Position numbers and translations under genes: made by a program. This document shows, piece by piece, positions 17,044 through 26,855 of a stretch of 64,000 nt of DNA. Where the stretch lies: assembly GCA_020427395.1 (NCBI GenBank), contig JAGQON010000014.1:1-64000 (forward strand), written 5' to 3'. Under the pieces are notes generated by a model. The model was not told the origin of the DNA, ran no database searches, and was given only the letters and a program-made list of their open reading frames with translations. Position 1 is the first letter of the stretch. Every line of letters starts with the position of its first letter. The DNA is from Phycisphaerales bacterium. Lineage in GTDB: Bacteria > Planctomycetota > Phycisphaerae > Phycisphaerales > UBA1924.

Positions 17044-19770
17044 ATGATCAAAGCATTGCTTTTCTTTGGATTGCTAACGACGGCATCTACGAATGTCGTT
17101 GGACAAACATTTCCAATTATCCCATTGTCAACGCCGGTATACCCGACAGACGAGCCTTCGATGAGTAGGTTTGTATGGGATAACGCGAACGACACAATGA
17201 ATAGGTTGGGCGACCTGAATAATGATGGCCTAGAGGACCTCCTCGTTTATTTTCCCCTTACTGATTACAGTCTACTCACACAAAATCAGAGTATCTGGTA
17301 TTACCCTCGCGATGTTGCAACTGGATTTAGCAACCCGGTTGTGGTTGAGCTCAGTGAAAGCACTCACAGCGGTAGCCTACATGACATCTCTATCTTCGAC
17401 TTCAATAGTGACGGCTTGACAGACATCGTTTTCCTAATCGATGAAGGACAAAGAATTGTGCCTTGGCTTAGGACTGAATCCGGCTGGACCGAAGGCGCGC
17501 CCCTTGAGACACCGATCGAATTTTGTCCGGATGACATATGTCATTTTCGAATTGCGGACATTGATCAAGATGGCCTCCCTGACATCTTATTCTGGAACGG
17601 AGCGCTTCAAGTCGCTGCGTGGTACAACAACGGAGATGGCGAATACACTCGAGTTGTACTAAATGCTGATGAGGTTGGACAAAGTCTTCCAGTTATTGAA
17701 CAGGAAGCAGTGATTTCGGATTATGAAGGCGATGGAGATCTCGATGTTATCATCAAAGAGCGAGATGTAGTTTTTCTCATTGAGCAGACTGACTCCGGCT
17801 CTTTTAGAGATATGCAGTTTGCGTATATCCAAGCGAGCAATATCCTCCACCAGAATGAGCCTTCGGCATTCGCCGATGTTAATGGAGACGGCTTGCAAGA
17901 CTTTGTCACATTCGCATTTGAGAACGAGTTCTATAACACCGATGGCATTGCCATTCTACTCGCTCCTTTCAGCCTCGAAGATGAAGAGCAAGTGCATTTC
18001 ATCCCAACACCTTCCTTCAACTCCGATAGCCATCTCAATCAGTTACTGGCCCCAGGCCGCATTGTGAGTCCAGGTGATCTCGATGGCGATGGCACTGAAG
18101 ATATTGTTCGAATCAATGGCGTCCTAGAAAGCACCGGACTAACCCTCTTTGACCCCCTAAACCAGCATGGCCGTCGGGGTTTCTCAATGCATTATGCTGC
18201 ACATGGCGACGGCTCATTTTCTCAACTTGCGAACTCATTTAGTCCGGAGCCAGGTCTCAATCGACAATATCAATATACCGACATCAACTCAGACGGAGTA
18301 AGCGATCGACTTATCGTTACCTCTGTGAGAGTTTCACATGATCTTGGCGAACAGGAAGTAGATCACTCCGGGATCATGGTCTGGGGGCTACTGAGTAACC
18401 CATACGAGCCGGGCACAGTACTCTCAGAGCAAGACACCATCGTTGCAGTCTCCGACATGACGCACCTTACGCATGTTGACATAGATCTCGATGGGCGACA
18501 AGAACTTATCCTCACTCGTGACAGCGCCGTAAGAGTAATCGATGAAGTAGATGGGTTTGGATACAGATATTCGCCTGATACCCGATTTGATGACATCTGT
18601 GGATTTAGAAGTTTAGTGGCTCAGTTCGACACCAACCCAACACCTGACCTGATTTCCATGCGACTCAACACAGGCGGCGGAAGACCAGCTCCAGCTGTGT
18701 ATATGAACATCAAAGCCGGAGAGTTTGGCACACTTACTGTCAACAACGCTATAAACTATCAATACTACAATGATCGCATTCTTGACCCAGTTCAAGATGC
18801 CGCCCTTGAAGGAGGCTCGTCAGCATTCTCTGCGGGCGATGTGAACGGCGACGGCTTTGATGACCTAATATTGAGAGGCTACTATGTCGCAGGAGATATT
18901 AGCTATGACAGTGCGTGCATTGTCTGGTTTTCTGATGGAGCAGGCGGCTTCTCGCTCGGACCAGCCACGGAGCTCTCGTTTCCCCCCGGCCCCAATGGCG
19001 AACTCATCGAAGCAATCAATCTCAACGACGATGCATATTGCGATATTATCACCTTTGGCAATCGCGAGAGCGGCTTCACACTTGAAGCTTTTACCAGCTC
19101 CGGCGATGGAAACTTCGAACCTAGCTGGTCTGCTCCGCTCAACGGCGCCCATGGCTTTGAGCTGCCCTATTGGCTTCATGTAGACGATTTCAACTCCGAT
19201 GGCTGGGATGATGTCGTCGCACTACGAACGGACCGGCACAGTTTTAGTCACGCCTATATCTACTTTGGCTCTAACGAAGGACTTGCAAGCGACCCGATCA
19301 TTCTCATGGGACGAGGCGACCTAGAAGTAACCAGCGTCGATCTTGATGGAAATGGATTGAAAGATATTATTTCATGCCATAACCGTGAGTACCAGCAACT
19401 TCCAAGTTCAGTTTCGATTTACTATCAAATCACCAACAGAGAGTTTCTACCTCGGATTTCAATCAATGATCTCACGATGAGTGGTGTCGACTCTCTTGAC
19501 CTAAACAACGATGGCGCTCCCGACCTGATCGCATGCCAAAGCCTTAGCAGTTCTTTTATTGGACCTGACAATGTTCGTGTGTTTTACTCAATTCCATCTC
19601 CCTGCCTCCCCGACCTCAACCTCGACAAGCAGCTCAACTTCTACGACATCTCCCTCTTCATCGAGCTCTTCCTCGCCCAGCGCCCGCTCGTGGATTTCAA
19701 TCGCGACGGCTCGCACAACTTCTTTGATGTCTCCGCGATGATCGAGTCGTACCTGCAGGGCTGCCCCTGA
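17044..19770 (+). CDS. Secreted VCBS/FG-GAP repeat protein with dockerin-like tail
   Basis: The 908-residue exported protein starts with a signal peptide (MIKALLFFGLLTTASTNVVG). It has many FG-GAP/VCBS blades, each with a calcium-type DxNxDGxxD loop (DLNNDGLEDLL, DFNSDGLTDIV, DIDQDGLPDIL, DVNGDGLQDFV and more), so it likely folds as a beta-propeller. The last 60 residues are a paired dockerin-like module (LNLDKQLNFYDISLFIELFL, then FNRDGSHNFFDVSAMIESYL) ending in QGCP. GAGG before ATG 17044 supports this start. The body of the gene is clearly more AT-rich than its neighbours, while the tail from about 19600 returns to the GC-rich style. Function is probably extracellular binding. Confidence 0.88.
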   Translation: MIKALLFFGLLTTASTNVVGQTFPIIPLSTPVYPTDEPSMSRFVWDNANDTMNRLGDLNNDGLEDLLVYFPLTDYSLLTQNQSIWYYPRDVATGFSNPVVVELSESTHSGSLHDISIFDFNSDGLTDIVFLIDEGQRIVPWLRTESGWTEGAPLETPIEFCPDDICHFRIADIDQDGLPDILFWNGALQVAAWYNNGDGEYTRVVLNADEVGQSLPVIEQEAVISDYEGDGDLDVIIKERDVVFLIEQTDSGSFRDMQFAYIQASNILHQNEPSAFADVNGDGLQDFVTFAFENEFYNTDGIAILLAPFSLEDEEQVHFIPTPSFNSDSHLNQLLAPGRIVSPGDLDGDGTEDIVRINGVLESTGLTLFDPLNQHGRRGFSMHYAAHGDGSFSQLANSFSPEPGLNRQYQYTDINSDGVSDRLIVTSVRVSHDLGEQEVDHSGIMVWGLLSNPYEPGTVLSEQDTIVAVSDMTHLTHVDIDLDGRQELILTRDSAVRVIDEVDGFGYRYSPDTRFDDICGFRSLVAQFDTNPTPDLISMRLNTGGGRPAPAVYMNIKAGEFGTLTVNNAINYQYYNDRILDPVQDAALEGGSSAFSAGDVNGDGFDDLILRGYYVAGDISYDSACIVWFSDGAGGFSLGPATELSFPPGPNGELIEAINLNDDAYCDIITFGNRESGFTLEAFTSSGDGNFEPSWSAPLNGAHGFELPYWLHVDDFNSDGWDDVVALRTDRHSFSHAYIYFGSNEGLASDPIILMGRGDLEVTSVDLDGNGLKDIISCHNREYQQLPSSVSIYYQITNREFLPRISINDLTMSGVDSLDLNNDGAPDLIACQSLSSSFIGPDNVRVFYSIPSPCLPDLNLDKQLNFYDISLFIELFLAQRPLVDFNRDGSHNFFDVSAMIESYLQGCP

Positions 19771-19810
19771 ACCAGATTCGCGATCCGCCTTGTCCGAACA
19801 ACAACGAGAA

Positions 19811-19842
19811 ACCCCCGCCGACGCTCGCGCTTCGGCGGGGGT
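19811..19842. terminator. Terminator hairpin between convergent genes
   Basis: An 11-bp perfect stem (ACCCCCGCCGA 19811-19821 with TCGGCGGGGGT 19832-19842) lies between the VCBS gene and the chemoreceptor gene. On the minus strand it runs into TTTCTCGTTGTTG, so it best serves the chemoreceptor transcript, but it could act in both directions. Confidence 0.75.
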
Positions 19843-19902
19843 ATGCAACGCGATGCCCACAGCTGACGGGGAAGGCACCGGATAAACGCGTGTGACACTC
19901 GC

Positions 19903-21807
19903 TCAGATCTTGAATCGGTTCGCGATGTCGTTGAGGGCCGTGGCACGCAGGGCCAGGTCGTCCATCGCTCGCGAGGATTCGCTCGCGCTCGATGAGACCT
20001 GCTGGGTGACGCTGGCGATCTCCTGGATTGTGCGGCTCACATCCGAGCTGGCGGCGGACTGCTCGTCCGTCGCGGCGGCGATCGAGTTGACCATGTCGCT
20101 TAGGTCGACCGCGTAGGACTTGATCTGGCTGAGCGATTCGCCGGCGGCCGAGGCCTGCTCGACGCCTGAGTTGACGCACTCGGTGCCCTGCTGCATCTGG
20201 GCCACAGCGCGGGCGGTGTCTTGGCGGATGGCCGTGATCGACTGCTCGACCTCGTCGGTCGCCTGGGTGGTGCGGTCTGCGAGCTTGCGAACCTCGTCGG
20301 CCACGACCGCGAAGCCGCGCCCATGCTCGCCCGCCCGGGCGGCCTCGATGGCCGCGTTGAGCGCGAGCAGGTTGGTCTGGTCCGCGATGTCGTTGATCAC
20401 CGCGATGACCTGCCCGATCTCCTCGCTCCGGCGTCCCAGCTCGGAGACCGAGGTGCTGCCGGCGCTGACGGCCTCGTTGATCTTGCGCATGTCCGTGATG
20501 GTCGAGTCGACCACGCAGCTGCCCTGATTGGCGGACTCGCCCGAGGCGCTGGCGTGCTCGGCCGCCTGCTTGGACTTGACCGCGACCTCCTCGGCCGACG
20601 AGCTGAGCTCGATAATGGCCGCCGAGCAGCGCTCGACGAGCTGGGTCTGGTGGCCCATGCCGCTGTGGGTCTCGTTGGCCAGCGCCGCGACCTGGGTGGT
20701 GGTCGAGGAGATCTGGTTGGCCGAGTCCTGCAAGCTGCGGACGATCTCGGTCAGCGAATCGCAAAGAGTGTTCATCGAGGTCGCGAGCTGCCCGAGGTCG
20801 TCATCGGTCTGCAGCTCGACATGCTCAACGGTGAGGTCACCCTCGGCCAGCGCGTTGCTCATGTTGGTCAGACGCCGGATGGGGATAGTGATTGAGCGGA
20901 TGATCAGGAAGGCCACCGCGACGCCGATGATGGCGGTCATGCAGAGCATGGCGATGGAGACCTTCTTGGCGTTCGCCAGGGTGTCGGTGAGGTTGCTGGC
21001 CGCGTCGGGGGCGTCGTTGACGATGTCCTCGAGCTGCTGCTCCAGCCGGGCATGCACGCCCTCGATCTGCTCGCGTACCTGGGCAACCTGCGTGTCCGCC
21101 TCGGCAAGAGCACTGATGGCGTCGAAGTACACCTCCCAGTTCTGGGCCCAGGTTTCACGCTGCTCGGCGGGGATATCCAACGCGGCAACCGCTTCGTCGA
21201 ACTCCTGGAGACGCTGGGCGATGCGCCCGATGTACTTCTCCGCATCGCCACGCATCAGGTAGTCCTTCTCGTGGCGTCGGCACATGAGCAGCAGTACGGT
21301 GAGCTTATCATGCTCTGTGTCCGCGAGTGATTCTTCGACTTGGTGTACGGCCGAGCGAAGCTCACCCTCAAGCCCCTCAGTCTCGCTGAGCCCACGGGTC
21401 TTCATGAGCTCGGTGACCTGCGCGAAGAGGTTCTTGTATGTTTCAAGTTCCGCCTTGGCGGTCTCGACCTTCGGCTGCCAGTACTCACTCCGCTCCATCT
21501 GCGTCAGGGCGGTCAGCTCACGATCGACGCCCTCCACGGCCTTCGAGAACGCCCCGAGCTCACTGACATCCCGATCAAGAAAGAACCCCTTCTGGATCTC
21601 ACTTGCGGCAAAGAGCGAGGAGCGGGCACGCTCGGCGCTCGCTCGCTCAGCGACCGGGCCTTGCAGCAGGGACTGGGTCTGCTCGGCGGAGCGAGAAGAG
21701 AGGATGACGCTGGTGCCGCCGGTGACGAAGGCGAGAACGATCATCAGCCCAAAGCCGCCAAAGAGCTTGGCCCTGAGCGGTGTGCGTTGATTGAGCTGCT
21801 TGAGCAT
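19903..21807 (-). CDS. Methyl-accepting chemotaxis protein
   Basis: This 634-residue receptor has TM1 near residues 10-35 ([20 protein letters not shown]) and a helical periplasmic domain of about 260 residues. TM2 follows ([20 protein letters not shown]), then HAMP ([20 protein letters not shown]) and the cytoplasmic signalling hairpin. The hairpin tip is the conserved [19 protein letters not shown]. It would pass ligand signals to CheA/CheW. No che genes are visible nearby and the C-terminus lacks a CheR-tethering pentapeptide. ATG 21807 is preceded by AAAGGA. Ligand unknown. Confidence 0.94.
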   Translation of the reverse strand: MLKQLNQRTPLRAKLFGGFGLMIVLAFVTGGTSVILSSRSAEQTQSLLQGPVAERASAERARSSLFAASEIQKGFFLDRDVSELGAFSKAVEGVDRELTALTQMERSEYWQPKVETAKAELETYKNLFAQVTELMKTRGLSETEGLEGELRSAVHQVEESLADTEHDKLTVLLLMCRRHEKDYLMRGDAEKYIGRIAQRLQEFDEAVAALDIPAEQRETWAQNWEVYFDAISALAEADTQVAQVREQIEGVHARLEQQLEDIVNDAPDAASNLTDTLANAKKVSIAMLCMTAIIGVAVAFLIIRSITIPIRRLTNMSNALAEGDLTVEHVELQTDDDLGQLATSMNTLCDSLTEIVRSLQDSANQISSTTTQVAALANETHSGMGHQTQLVERCSAAIIELSSSAEEVAVKSKQAAEHASASGESANQGSCVVDSTITDMRKINEAVSAGSTSVSELGRRSEEIGQVIAVINDIADQTNLLALNAAIEAARAGEHGRGFAVVADEVRKLADRTTQATDEVEQSITAIRQDTARAVAQMQQGTECVNSGVEQASAAGESLSQIKSYAVDLSDMVNSIAAATDEQSAASSDVSRTIQEIASVTQQVSSSASESSRAMDDLALRATALNDIANRFKI

Positions 21808-21970
21808 GTTGATTCCTTTCGCGAGTCGGCATGCTCGTTTGGTGTTGACCAAAGGAACACAACCGTGGTGTGCGATTCGTGTTCGGCCTTCGGGGGATAT
21901 CAATCAAGACTTTCATTCCTCCGACTTTCACAATGAGGATTCCGCCCCACGCGTGTAACATGTTTGTCAG

Positions 21971-23335
21971 ATGACTTCCCAAATCCACAACCCTGTTCCG
22001 CGCCGAAGCCGGGCAGTTATTCGCTTGGCAATGTTCCCCACCCTCTGGGTGATGCTGATGCTGCTGGCTGCGCCAGCTGCGGCGCAGGATGCTCAGGAAT
22101 CGACAGCGGCGATCCAGCAAACAGACCAGCAGGCCGAGCGCCTGGCAGACGAAACGCTCCAGAGTATCGAGGGTTTGAGCGAGGCGGACGCCACCGTTGA
22201 CAACGGCGTCATCACTATCTCGGGCACCGCCGACGATGCATCCGTGCTTGACCAAGCCACCGAGGCGGTGCGTGAGGCGACCGGCATCGATCGGATCGAA
22301 AACAAGATCGACTTATCCCTTGATCTGCAGGACCGCACACGCGGGGCCGCCAACCGCGTGAGTCAGCGTCTCGATGTATGGATCGCGTACCTGCCGGTGA
22401 TCCCGCTGGCATTCGTGGTACTGATGGTCTTCGCGATCGCGGCCTGGCTCCTCGGCAAGCTGCGTTGGCCCTTCACCCGCCTGACCCGAAACCCGTTCCT
22501 TCAGGACATCATCCGCAAGCTGACCCAGAGCGGCGTGATGCTCGCGGGGATCCTGCTGGCGCTGGAGATCCTGGATGCAATGGCACTGGTGGGCGGCGTG
22601 CTCGGGGCCGCGGGCGTGGCGGGCATCGCCATCGGCTTCGCGTTCAAGGACCTGATCGAGAACTACATCGCGTCGGTGCTGCTCTCACTTCGTCAGCCCT
22701 TCCGCCCGCAGGACCATGTGGTCATCGACGGGCACGAGGGGCTGGTGACGGCGATGAACTCACGCAGCACGGTGCTCACGACCTTCGATGGGAATGTCGT
22801 GCGTATCCCCAACGCCGTGGTCTTCAAAACGACGCTCATCAACTACACAAGCGACAAACGCCGGCGATTCAGCTTCTCGGCGGGTGTCGGGTATGATGTG
22901 AACCTCCCGCAGGCGATCGAAGTCGGTGTGCAAACACTGCTCGATACGGCGGGCGTGTTGCCCGAGCCCAAACCGATGGCGATCGTGACGAACCTGGGCG
23001 ATTCGAGCATCACAGTACAGCTCTACGGCTGGGTCGATCAGTCGCAGGCAGATTTTTTCACCGTGCGCAGCAACGCGATGCAGAACGTCAAAGCCCAGTA
23101 CGATAAGTTCAACATCGACATGCCAGAGCCGATCTACAAGATCCGGATCGAGGGCGGCACGTCACACGGCATCGAGCCGATCGAACCCGAAGTGACAGAA
23201 ACCATGCCCACCCGAAAAAACGAGACTGCCAACGCGGATATCCGCCCCGACGCCACCATCTCGGAGATGTCGAGCGAGTCGGCTCAGGCGCAGGGCGGTG
23301 ACAACCTGCTCAGCGAGGACGCGCCCCAGGAATGA
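21971..23335 (+). CDS. MscS-family mechanosensitive channel with N-terminal BON-like domain
   Basis: The 454-residue protein has a signal or first membrane segment (FPTLWVMLMLLAAPAAAQ), then a short BON-like domain. The BON signs are ADATVDNGVITISGTADDAS and IDRIENKIDLS (residues about 70-120). Membrane helices follow and the pore-lining TM3 is GVLGAAGVAGIAIGFAFKDL. The MscS beta domain comes next (RPQDHVVIDGHEGLVTAMNS, then GNVVRIPNAVVFKTTLINY). It should open under membrane tension to release solutes. The polar tail of about 60 residues is likely disordered. No good Shine-Dalgarno is seen; TAACAT lies 9 nt upstream. Confidence 0.9.
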   Translation: MTSQIHNPVPRRSRAVIRLAMFPTLWVMLMLLAAPAAAQDAQESTAAIQQTDQQAERLADETLQSIEGLSEADATVDNGVITISGTADDASVLDQATEAVREATGIDRIENKIDLSLDLQDRTRGAANRVSQRLDVWIAYLPVIPLAFVVLMVFAIAAWLLGKLRWPFTRLTRNPFLQDIIRKLTQSGVMLAGILLALEILDAMALVGGVLGAAGVAGIAIGFAFKDLIENYIASVLLSLRQPFRPQDHVVIDGHEGLVTAMNSRSTVLTTFDGNVVRIPNAVVFKTTLINYTSDKRRRFSFSAGVGYDVNLPQAIEVGVQTLLDTAGVLPEPKPMAIVTNLGDSSITVQLYGWVDQSQADFFTVRSNAMQNVKAQYDKFNIDMPEPIYKIRIEGGTSHGIEPIEPEVTETMPTRKNETANADIRPDATISEMSSESAQAQGGDNLLSEDAPQE

Positions 23336-23345
23336 TCAAAGCGGA

Positions 23346-25007
23346 TCAGGCGATCGGAACTTGGCTGGCTCGCAGGCGTCGGCGGAGCCGGGCCGAGAGA
23401 CGGGCACCCACCAGCTGCTCCTCATCAAGCACCTCATGGGCACCGGATTCCAGAAGCTCATCGACATAGCGGTGGTATCGCCCTCGGGCGATGATGTGGG
23501 TCGCCGGGGCGCAGGTTCGGATCTGCTTGATGATGGTCTTGGCCGCCAGCGGGTCGGGGATCGTGACGATCGCGATCTGGGCATGATGGATCCCAAGGTG
23601 CTCGAGCACTTCGGCGTGCGAAGCGTCGGCGACATGGGCGTGCAGCCCCATCTCTCGCGCAGTCCGGATCGCTGCGGAGTTCATGTCCACGATGTCCACA
23701 CGCAGCGGCAGCTTGCTGACCGATCGCCCGATCGCCTGACCCGCTGGACCGAAACCAATGATCACGATGTGCCCGCGGGTGTCATCCTCCGAAACGCCAT
23801 CGTCCTGATCCTTGCTGTGGGCCCCGAAGCCCAGCATACGGTGGATCGACGGCGAGATGCTCGGAGCAAGCATCACCAGATAAGGCGTCAGGAACAGCGA
23901 CACGATGGTCGCGGAGATGATCAGCGTGAAGGAGTACTCATCGATCAGCCCACCCACCGCGGCCGCGGCCGCGAGCACAAACGAGAACTCCCCCACCTGC
24001 GCCAGGCAGATGCCCGCCGCCAGCGACGGACGCGATGGCACCCCAAACGCCTTGAGCACGCCCCAGATGATCACGGCCTTGCCGATCACGATCGACGCCA
24101 CCAACGCCAGCACCGGCCCGAGGTGCTCGACGAACCAGACCGGGTCGCCCAGCATGCCGATCGAGGCGAAAAACAGCGTGACCAGCAGGGTCTTGATCGA
24201 TGCCACATCGGTGCGGATCTGTGTGGCAAAGGGCGACTCGGCGAGGATCATCCCCGCCACGAACGCGCCCAGCGCCGGTGACAGCCCAAGCTCATGCGAG
24301 CCCCACGCCGCCCCGATTCCCACAACGAACGCGAGCAGGATCGGCAAGTCGCGGTTCTGGCGCAGGGCATCAAGACCCAGAATCAGCGGCGCGATCTTAT
24401 TAAGAAGCACCAGCAGGACGACCACCAGCACGCCCGCGAGCCCGAGCGCCTTGAGCATGCCCATGCCCACCTCGCTCATCGTTCCCTCGCCTCCCAACAC
24501 GGTCACGAGCAGGAACAGCGGCACGACGGCGATGTCCTGCATCAGCAGGATGCCCAGCGCATAGCGCCCGTGGACACTCTCGATCTCAGCGCGGGCGATG
24601 AGCAGACGGAGCACGCAGGCCGTCGAACTCAGCGAAACGATGGCACCGATGACAATGGAGGTGTTGAACGCCAGCCCGAGCAGCTTGGCGCACATAAAGC
24701 TCACACCAAGGGTCACGATGATCTGGGCGGCACCGCCGCCCAACGCAGCGATACCCAATCGTTTGAGGCGAGGCCAGGAGAACTCCAGCCCGATGGTGAA
24801 CAGCAGCAGCGCCACGCCCAGCTCGGCCAGGTGCTGAACATGCTCGCCGTCGGAGACAAATCCGACCGCGTTCGGACCCAGCAGCGTACCCGCAGCCAGA
24901 TAGCCCAGGATGGCGCTCTGGCGCAAACGCTCACAGACGAGCCCGAGCACCAGCGCGCCGCCGAGCAGGACGAGGATGTTGAGTATGGTGTGCCAGAACT
25001 CGGCCAT
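23346..25007 (-). CDS. CPA2 cation:proton antiporter with TrkA-N domain (KefB/YbaL-like)
   Basis: The 553-residue protein has about 12 membrane helices over residues 1-385, including GALVLGLVCERLRQSAILGY at the start and the Na/H-exchanger core. A cytoplasmic TrkA-N/RCK domain follows, with the NAD-binding motif HIVIIGFGPAGQAIGRSVSK and the acidic end of strand 2 (VDIVDMNSAAI). Family members exchange K+ or Na+ for protons under nucleotide control. It is 12 nt behind the NTF2-like lipoprotein gene and probably belongs to the globin operon. Confidence 0.92.
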   Translation of the reverse strand: MAEFWHTILNILVLLGGALVLGLVCERLRQSAILGYLAAGTLLGPNAVGFVSDGEHVQHLAELGVALLLFTIGLEFSWPRLKRLGIAALGGGAAQIIVTLGVSFMCAKLLGLAFNTSIVIGAIVSLSSTACVLRLLIARAEIESVHGRYALGILLMQDIAVVPLFLLVTVLGGEGTMSEVGMGMLKALGLAGVLVVVLLVLLNKIAPLILGLDALRQNRDLPILLAFVVGIGAAWGSHELGLSPALGAFVAGMILAESPFATQIRTDVASIKTLLVTLFFASIGMLGDPVWFVEHLGPVLALVASIVIGKAVIIWGVLKAFGVPSRPSLAAGICLAQVGEFSFVLAAAAAVGGLIDEYSFTLIISATIVSLFLTPYLVMLAPSISPSIHRMLGFGAHSKDQDDGVSEDDTRGHIVIIGFGPAGQAIGRSVSKLPLRVDIVDMNSAAIRTAREMGLHAHVADASHAEVLEHLGIHHAQIAIVTIPDPLAAKTIIKQIRTCAPATHIIARGRYHRYVDELLESGAHEVLDEEQLVGARLSARLRRRLRASQVPIA

Positions 25008-25019
25008 GAATGCTTCCGA

Positions 25020-25508
25020 TCAGTTGTCCGCGATCACCCGAACGACATCCGCCGCCTTCTCGTTGGGCACGAGAAAAGTGAGCGAGTAGTGCGCGATCTT
25101 CCAGTCGTTGCCAACAAGGCGGAGGACCGCCGTTCCCCGGAGCGTGCCGTACTTCTCATTGGTCAGCAGCTCATCGACCCACGCGGTATCGCCGTCCTCA
25201 TCGAAGGCGACGAACCGATCGCTGGGTGTATAGGTCCAGCCGTTGCCATCGCTGAAGGGCTCGCGGGCGTAGCCCATGAACTCCTCCTTGGTCCACCGCT
25301 CCGTGGCATCGGTGCCGAGGAAAACGCTGTTGTCGGTCATCGCGTCGAAGTAGGACTCGAACCGCCCGGCACTGGCGTCGGCGTGCCAGTTGTTGAGCAC
25401 ATCGTCGACGAACATCAACTTGGTTGCAGGGTCCGATGGCTGGGTCATGGTGCACGATCCGAGCAGCGCCGTTGCTGCGAGGTACGGGAACAGGGCGAGC
25501 TTGCTCAT
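25020..25508 (-). CDS. NTF2/SnoaL-like lipoprotein
   Basis: This 162-residue envelope lipoprotein has a signal ending in the lipobox ALLGSC. The mature domain has the SnoaL-like pattern: VDDVLNNWHADASAGRFESY, then NSVFLGTDATERWTKEEFMG, and a final LVGNDWKIAHYSLTF. The family includes enzymes and pure binding proteins; no activity can be named. The start codon overlaps the globin stop by ATGA, so the two are translationally coupled. This pairing suggests a joint role in redox or nitrosative stress, which is inference. Confidence 0.85.
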   Translation of the reverse strand: MSKLALFPYLAATALLGSCTMTQPSDPATKLMFVDDVLNNWHADASAGRFESYFDAMTDNSVFLGTDATERWTKEEFMGYAREPFSDGNGWTYTPSDRFVAFDEDGDTAWVDELLTNEKYGTLRGTAVLRLVGNDWKIAHYSLTFLVPNEKAADVVRVIADN

Positions 25509-26014
25509 GGTTCACACTCCGGTTGTGATTGCGGCTGGGCGTTGACCATCCAGGCGCTGAAATCGACGACGAATGTCCACACCGCCTCGACATGCTCCGC
25601 GGGCATCGCGTACTTCTCGGGTGCCTCATCGAGCGTCTCACGGAAACAGCGCAGCCATTCCTGACGCGCGGGCTCATCGATCACGAACGGCAGGTGCCGG
25701 GCCCGCATCATGGGGCGGCCGTAGCGCTGCTGGTAGAGGTGCGGGCCGCCGAAGAGGAAGACGAACATGGCCGCGGACTTGTCGGCCGCCCGCATGAGGT
25801 TCTTTTCTGACTTGGGGAACATGTGGGCCACGCTCGACCCGCCAAGGCGTGTATAAAACGCATGGAAGAAGCGGGTGATCCGCTCCTCCCCCATCTCTTC
25901 GTAGACGGCGCTGGGAATACGATCGGTCTGCGGCGGCCCGTCCGGCGGGGTCCAGATCGGGACGCCGTTTCGGGATTCCGGGTCGTGCGGTGGCAGGGCG
26001 TTGAGCAGGTCCAT
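25505..26014 (-). CDS. Group II truncated haemoglobin
   Basis: The 169-residue product contains a truncated globin domain from about residue 35 (VYEEMGEERITRFFHAFYTR). It has the group II signature FGGPHLYQQRYG followed by MMRARHLPF, where the proximal histidine is expected. These proteins bind haem and typically scavenge O2 or NO. ATG 26014 is used; a GTG at 26080 in the same frame would add 22 residues, and neither has a clear Shine-Dalgarno. The C-terminal QPQSQPECEP tail is unusual. The next two genes downstream are a lipoprotein and an ion antiporter. Confidence 0.88.
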   Translation of the reverse strand: MDLLNALPPHDPESRNGVPIWTPPDGPPQTDRIPSAVYEEMGEERITRFFHAFYTRLGGSSVAHMFPKSEKNLMRAADKSAAMFVFLFGGPHLYQQRYGRPMMRARHLPFVIDEPARQEWLRCFRETLDEAPEKYAMPAEHVEAVWTFVVDFSAWMVNAQPQSQPECEP

Positions 26015-26111
26015 GGTGAACCATACGCGACCCGGAGCCGTGAATATCGGGCGTGCAATCGGCTTGCGAGTTTGACTCACATCAGAGCCACAAGCAGCCG
26101 ATATCAGGCGT

Positions 26112-26477
26112 ATGAGTCAATGGACCGCACTCGCCAAGCTCCAGCAGCAGGCCGGACAGAAAGAAGACCGCAAGCACCCCCGCTTCAGGGCGCACCAGAT
26201 GAACTGCGCGAAGGGTGAAGTTGCCGATTTCAGCGCCACCGGGCTCCGGATCGTTTACCGCAAGAAGCTCAAACTCGAGCAGGGCGACCAGGTCATGCTC
26301 GAGCTGGCATCCCCCCGCGGGATCCTGCGATGCGAGGCCGTGGTCATGTGGGTCCGGCAGTCCTCAAGAAAAGAGTTCGAGGTCGGCTACCGCTTCCTGA
26401 GCGAAGATACGCACAAGCAGATCCGGCTCTTCGAATCCGGATTCGATCCACTAAGCATCGGCTATCTCGATAACTGA
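26112..26477 (+). CDS. PilZ-domain protein
   Basis: The product is 121 residues, a stand-alone PilZ domain. The cyclic-di-GMP-binding signature is present: RKHPR (RxxxR) near residue 20 and DFSATGLRI, matching (D/N)xSxxG. The beta-barrel is complete, ending with EVGYRFLSED. It is therefore a probable soluble c-di-GMP receptor. Other c-di-GMP proteins in the window are at 46857, 58653 and 62218. It is divergent from the globin operon. No Shine-Dalgarno is visible; TATCAG lies 4 nt upstream of the ATG. Confidence 0.85.
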   Translation: MSQWTALAKLQQQAGQKEDRKHPRFRAHQMNCAKGEVADFSATGLRIVYRKKLKLEQGDQVMLELASPRGILRCEAVVMWVRQSSRKEFEVGYRFLSEDTHKQIRLFESGFDPLSIGYLDN

Positions 26478-26577
26478 TCCCCTCACATCCAGCATCACCA
26501 AGAAGCGGTACCTTGCGGGAATAGATCCTGTGGCCCGCGTGTTGAGTACAGCGTAATCAACACGGTCCTGTGCGTGA

Positions 26578-26619
26578 GGCCCGGGCGTCGATCCAATCGG
26601 CAGCCCGGGCCTTCTTTTA
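26578..26619 (+). terminator. Rho-independent terminator overlapping the Pmp3 gene end
   Basis: Stem GGCCCGGGC (26578-26586) pairs with GCCCGGGCC (26603-26611) and is followed by TTCTTTTATTT. It would end the PilZ transcript and overlaps the last codons of the convergent Pmp3-like gene. Confidence 0.8.
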
Positions 26620-26790
26620 TTTCAGGATGACGATCAACGCGTGGATGAGCCCCGGGATGTAGAACAGGATCCAGAGGATCAGGTTGAGGACGAATGTGCC
26701 ACCGAAGCCGGCCTTGAGACCGACCGCCAGCGGCGGGAGGAGGATCGCAATGATCACCAGCAGCAGCTTATTCTGATCGAGTTCTGACAT
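26617..26790 (-). CDS. Pmp3/UPF0057 small membrane protein
   Basis: A 57-codon gene, easily missed for its size. The product starts MSELDQNKLLLVIIAILLPP and has two hydrophobic helices; the second is LNLILWILFYIPGLIHALIV. This matches the Pmp3/YqaE (UPF0057) family, including the conserved PP after helix 1, the FGGTFVLN turn and YIPG. Members are stress-linked small membrane proteins thought to affect membrane potential. AAAGAAAGGA sits upstream of ATG 26790. The stop codon region is shared with the terminator of the opposite-strand PilZ gene. Confidence 0.88.
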   Translation of the reverse strand: MSELDQNKLLLVIIAILLPPLAVGLKAGFGGTFVLNLILWILFYIPGLIHALIVILK

Positions 26791-26855
26791 AGGGAGTTCC
26801 TTTCTTTATGCACCTCATCCTCAATCACTATATCAGATGAGACAGAGCATCTCGA

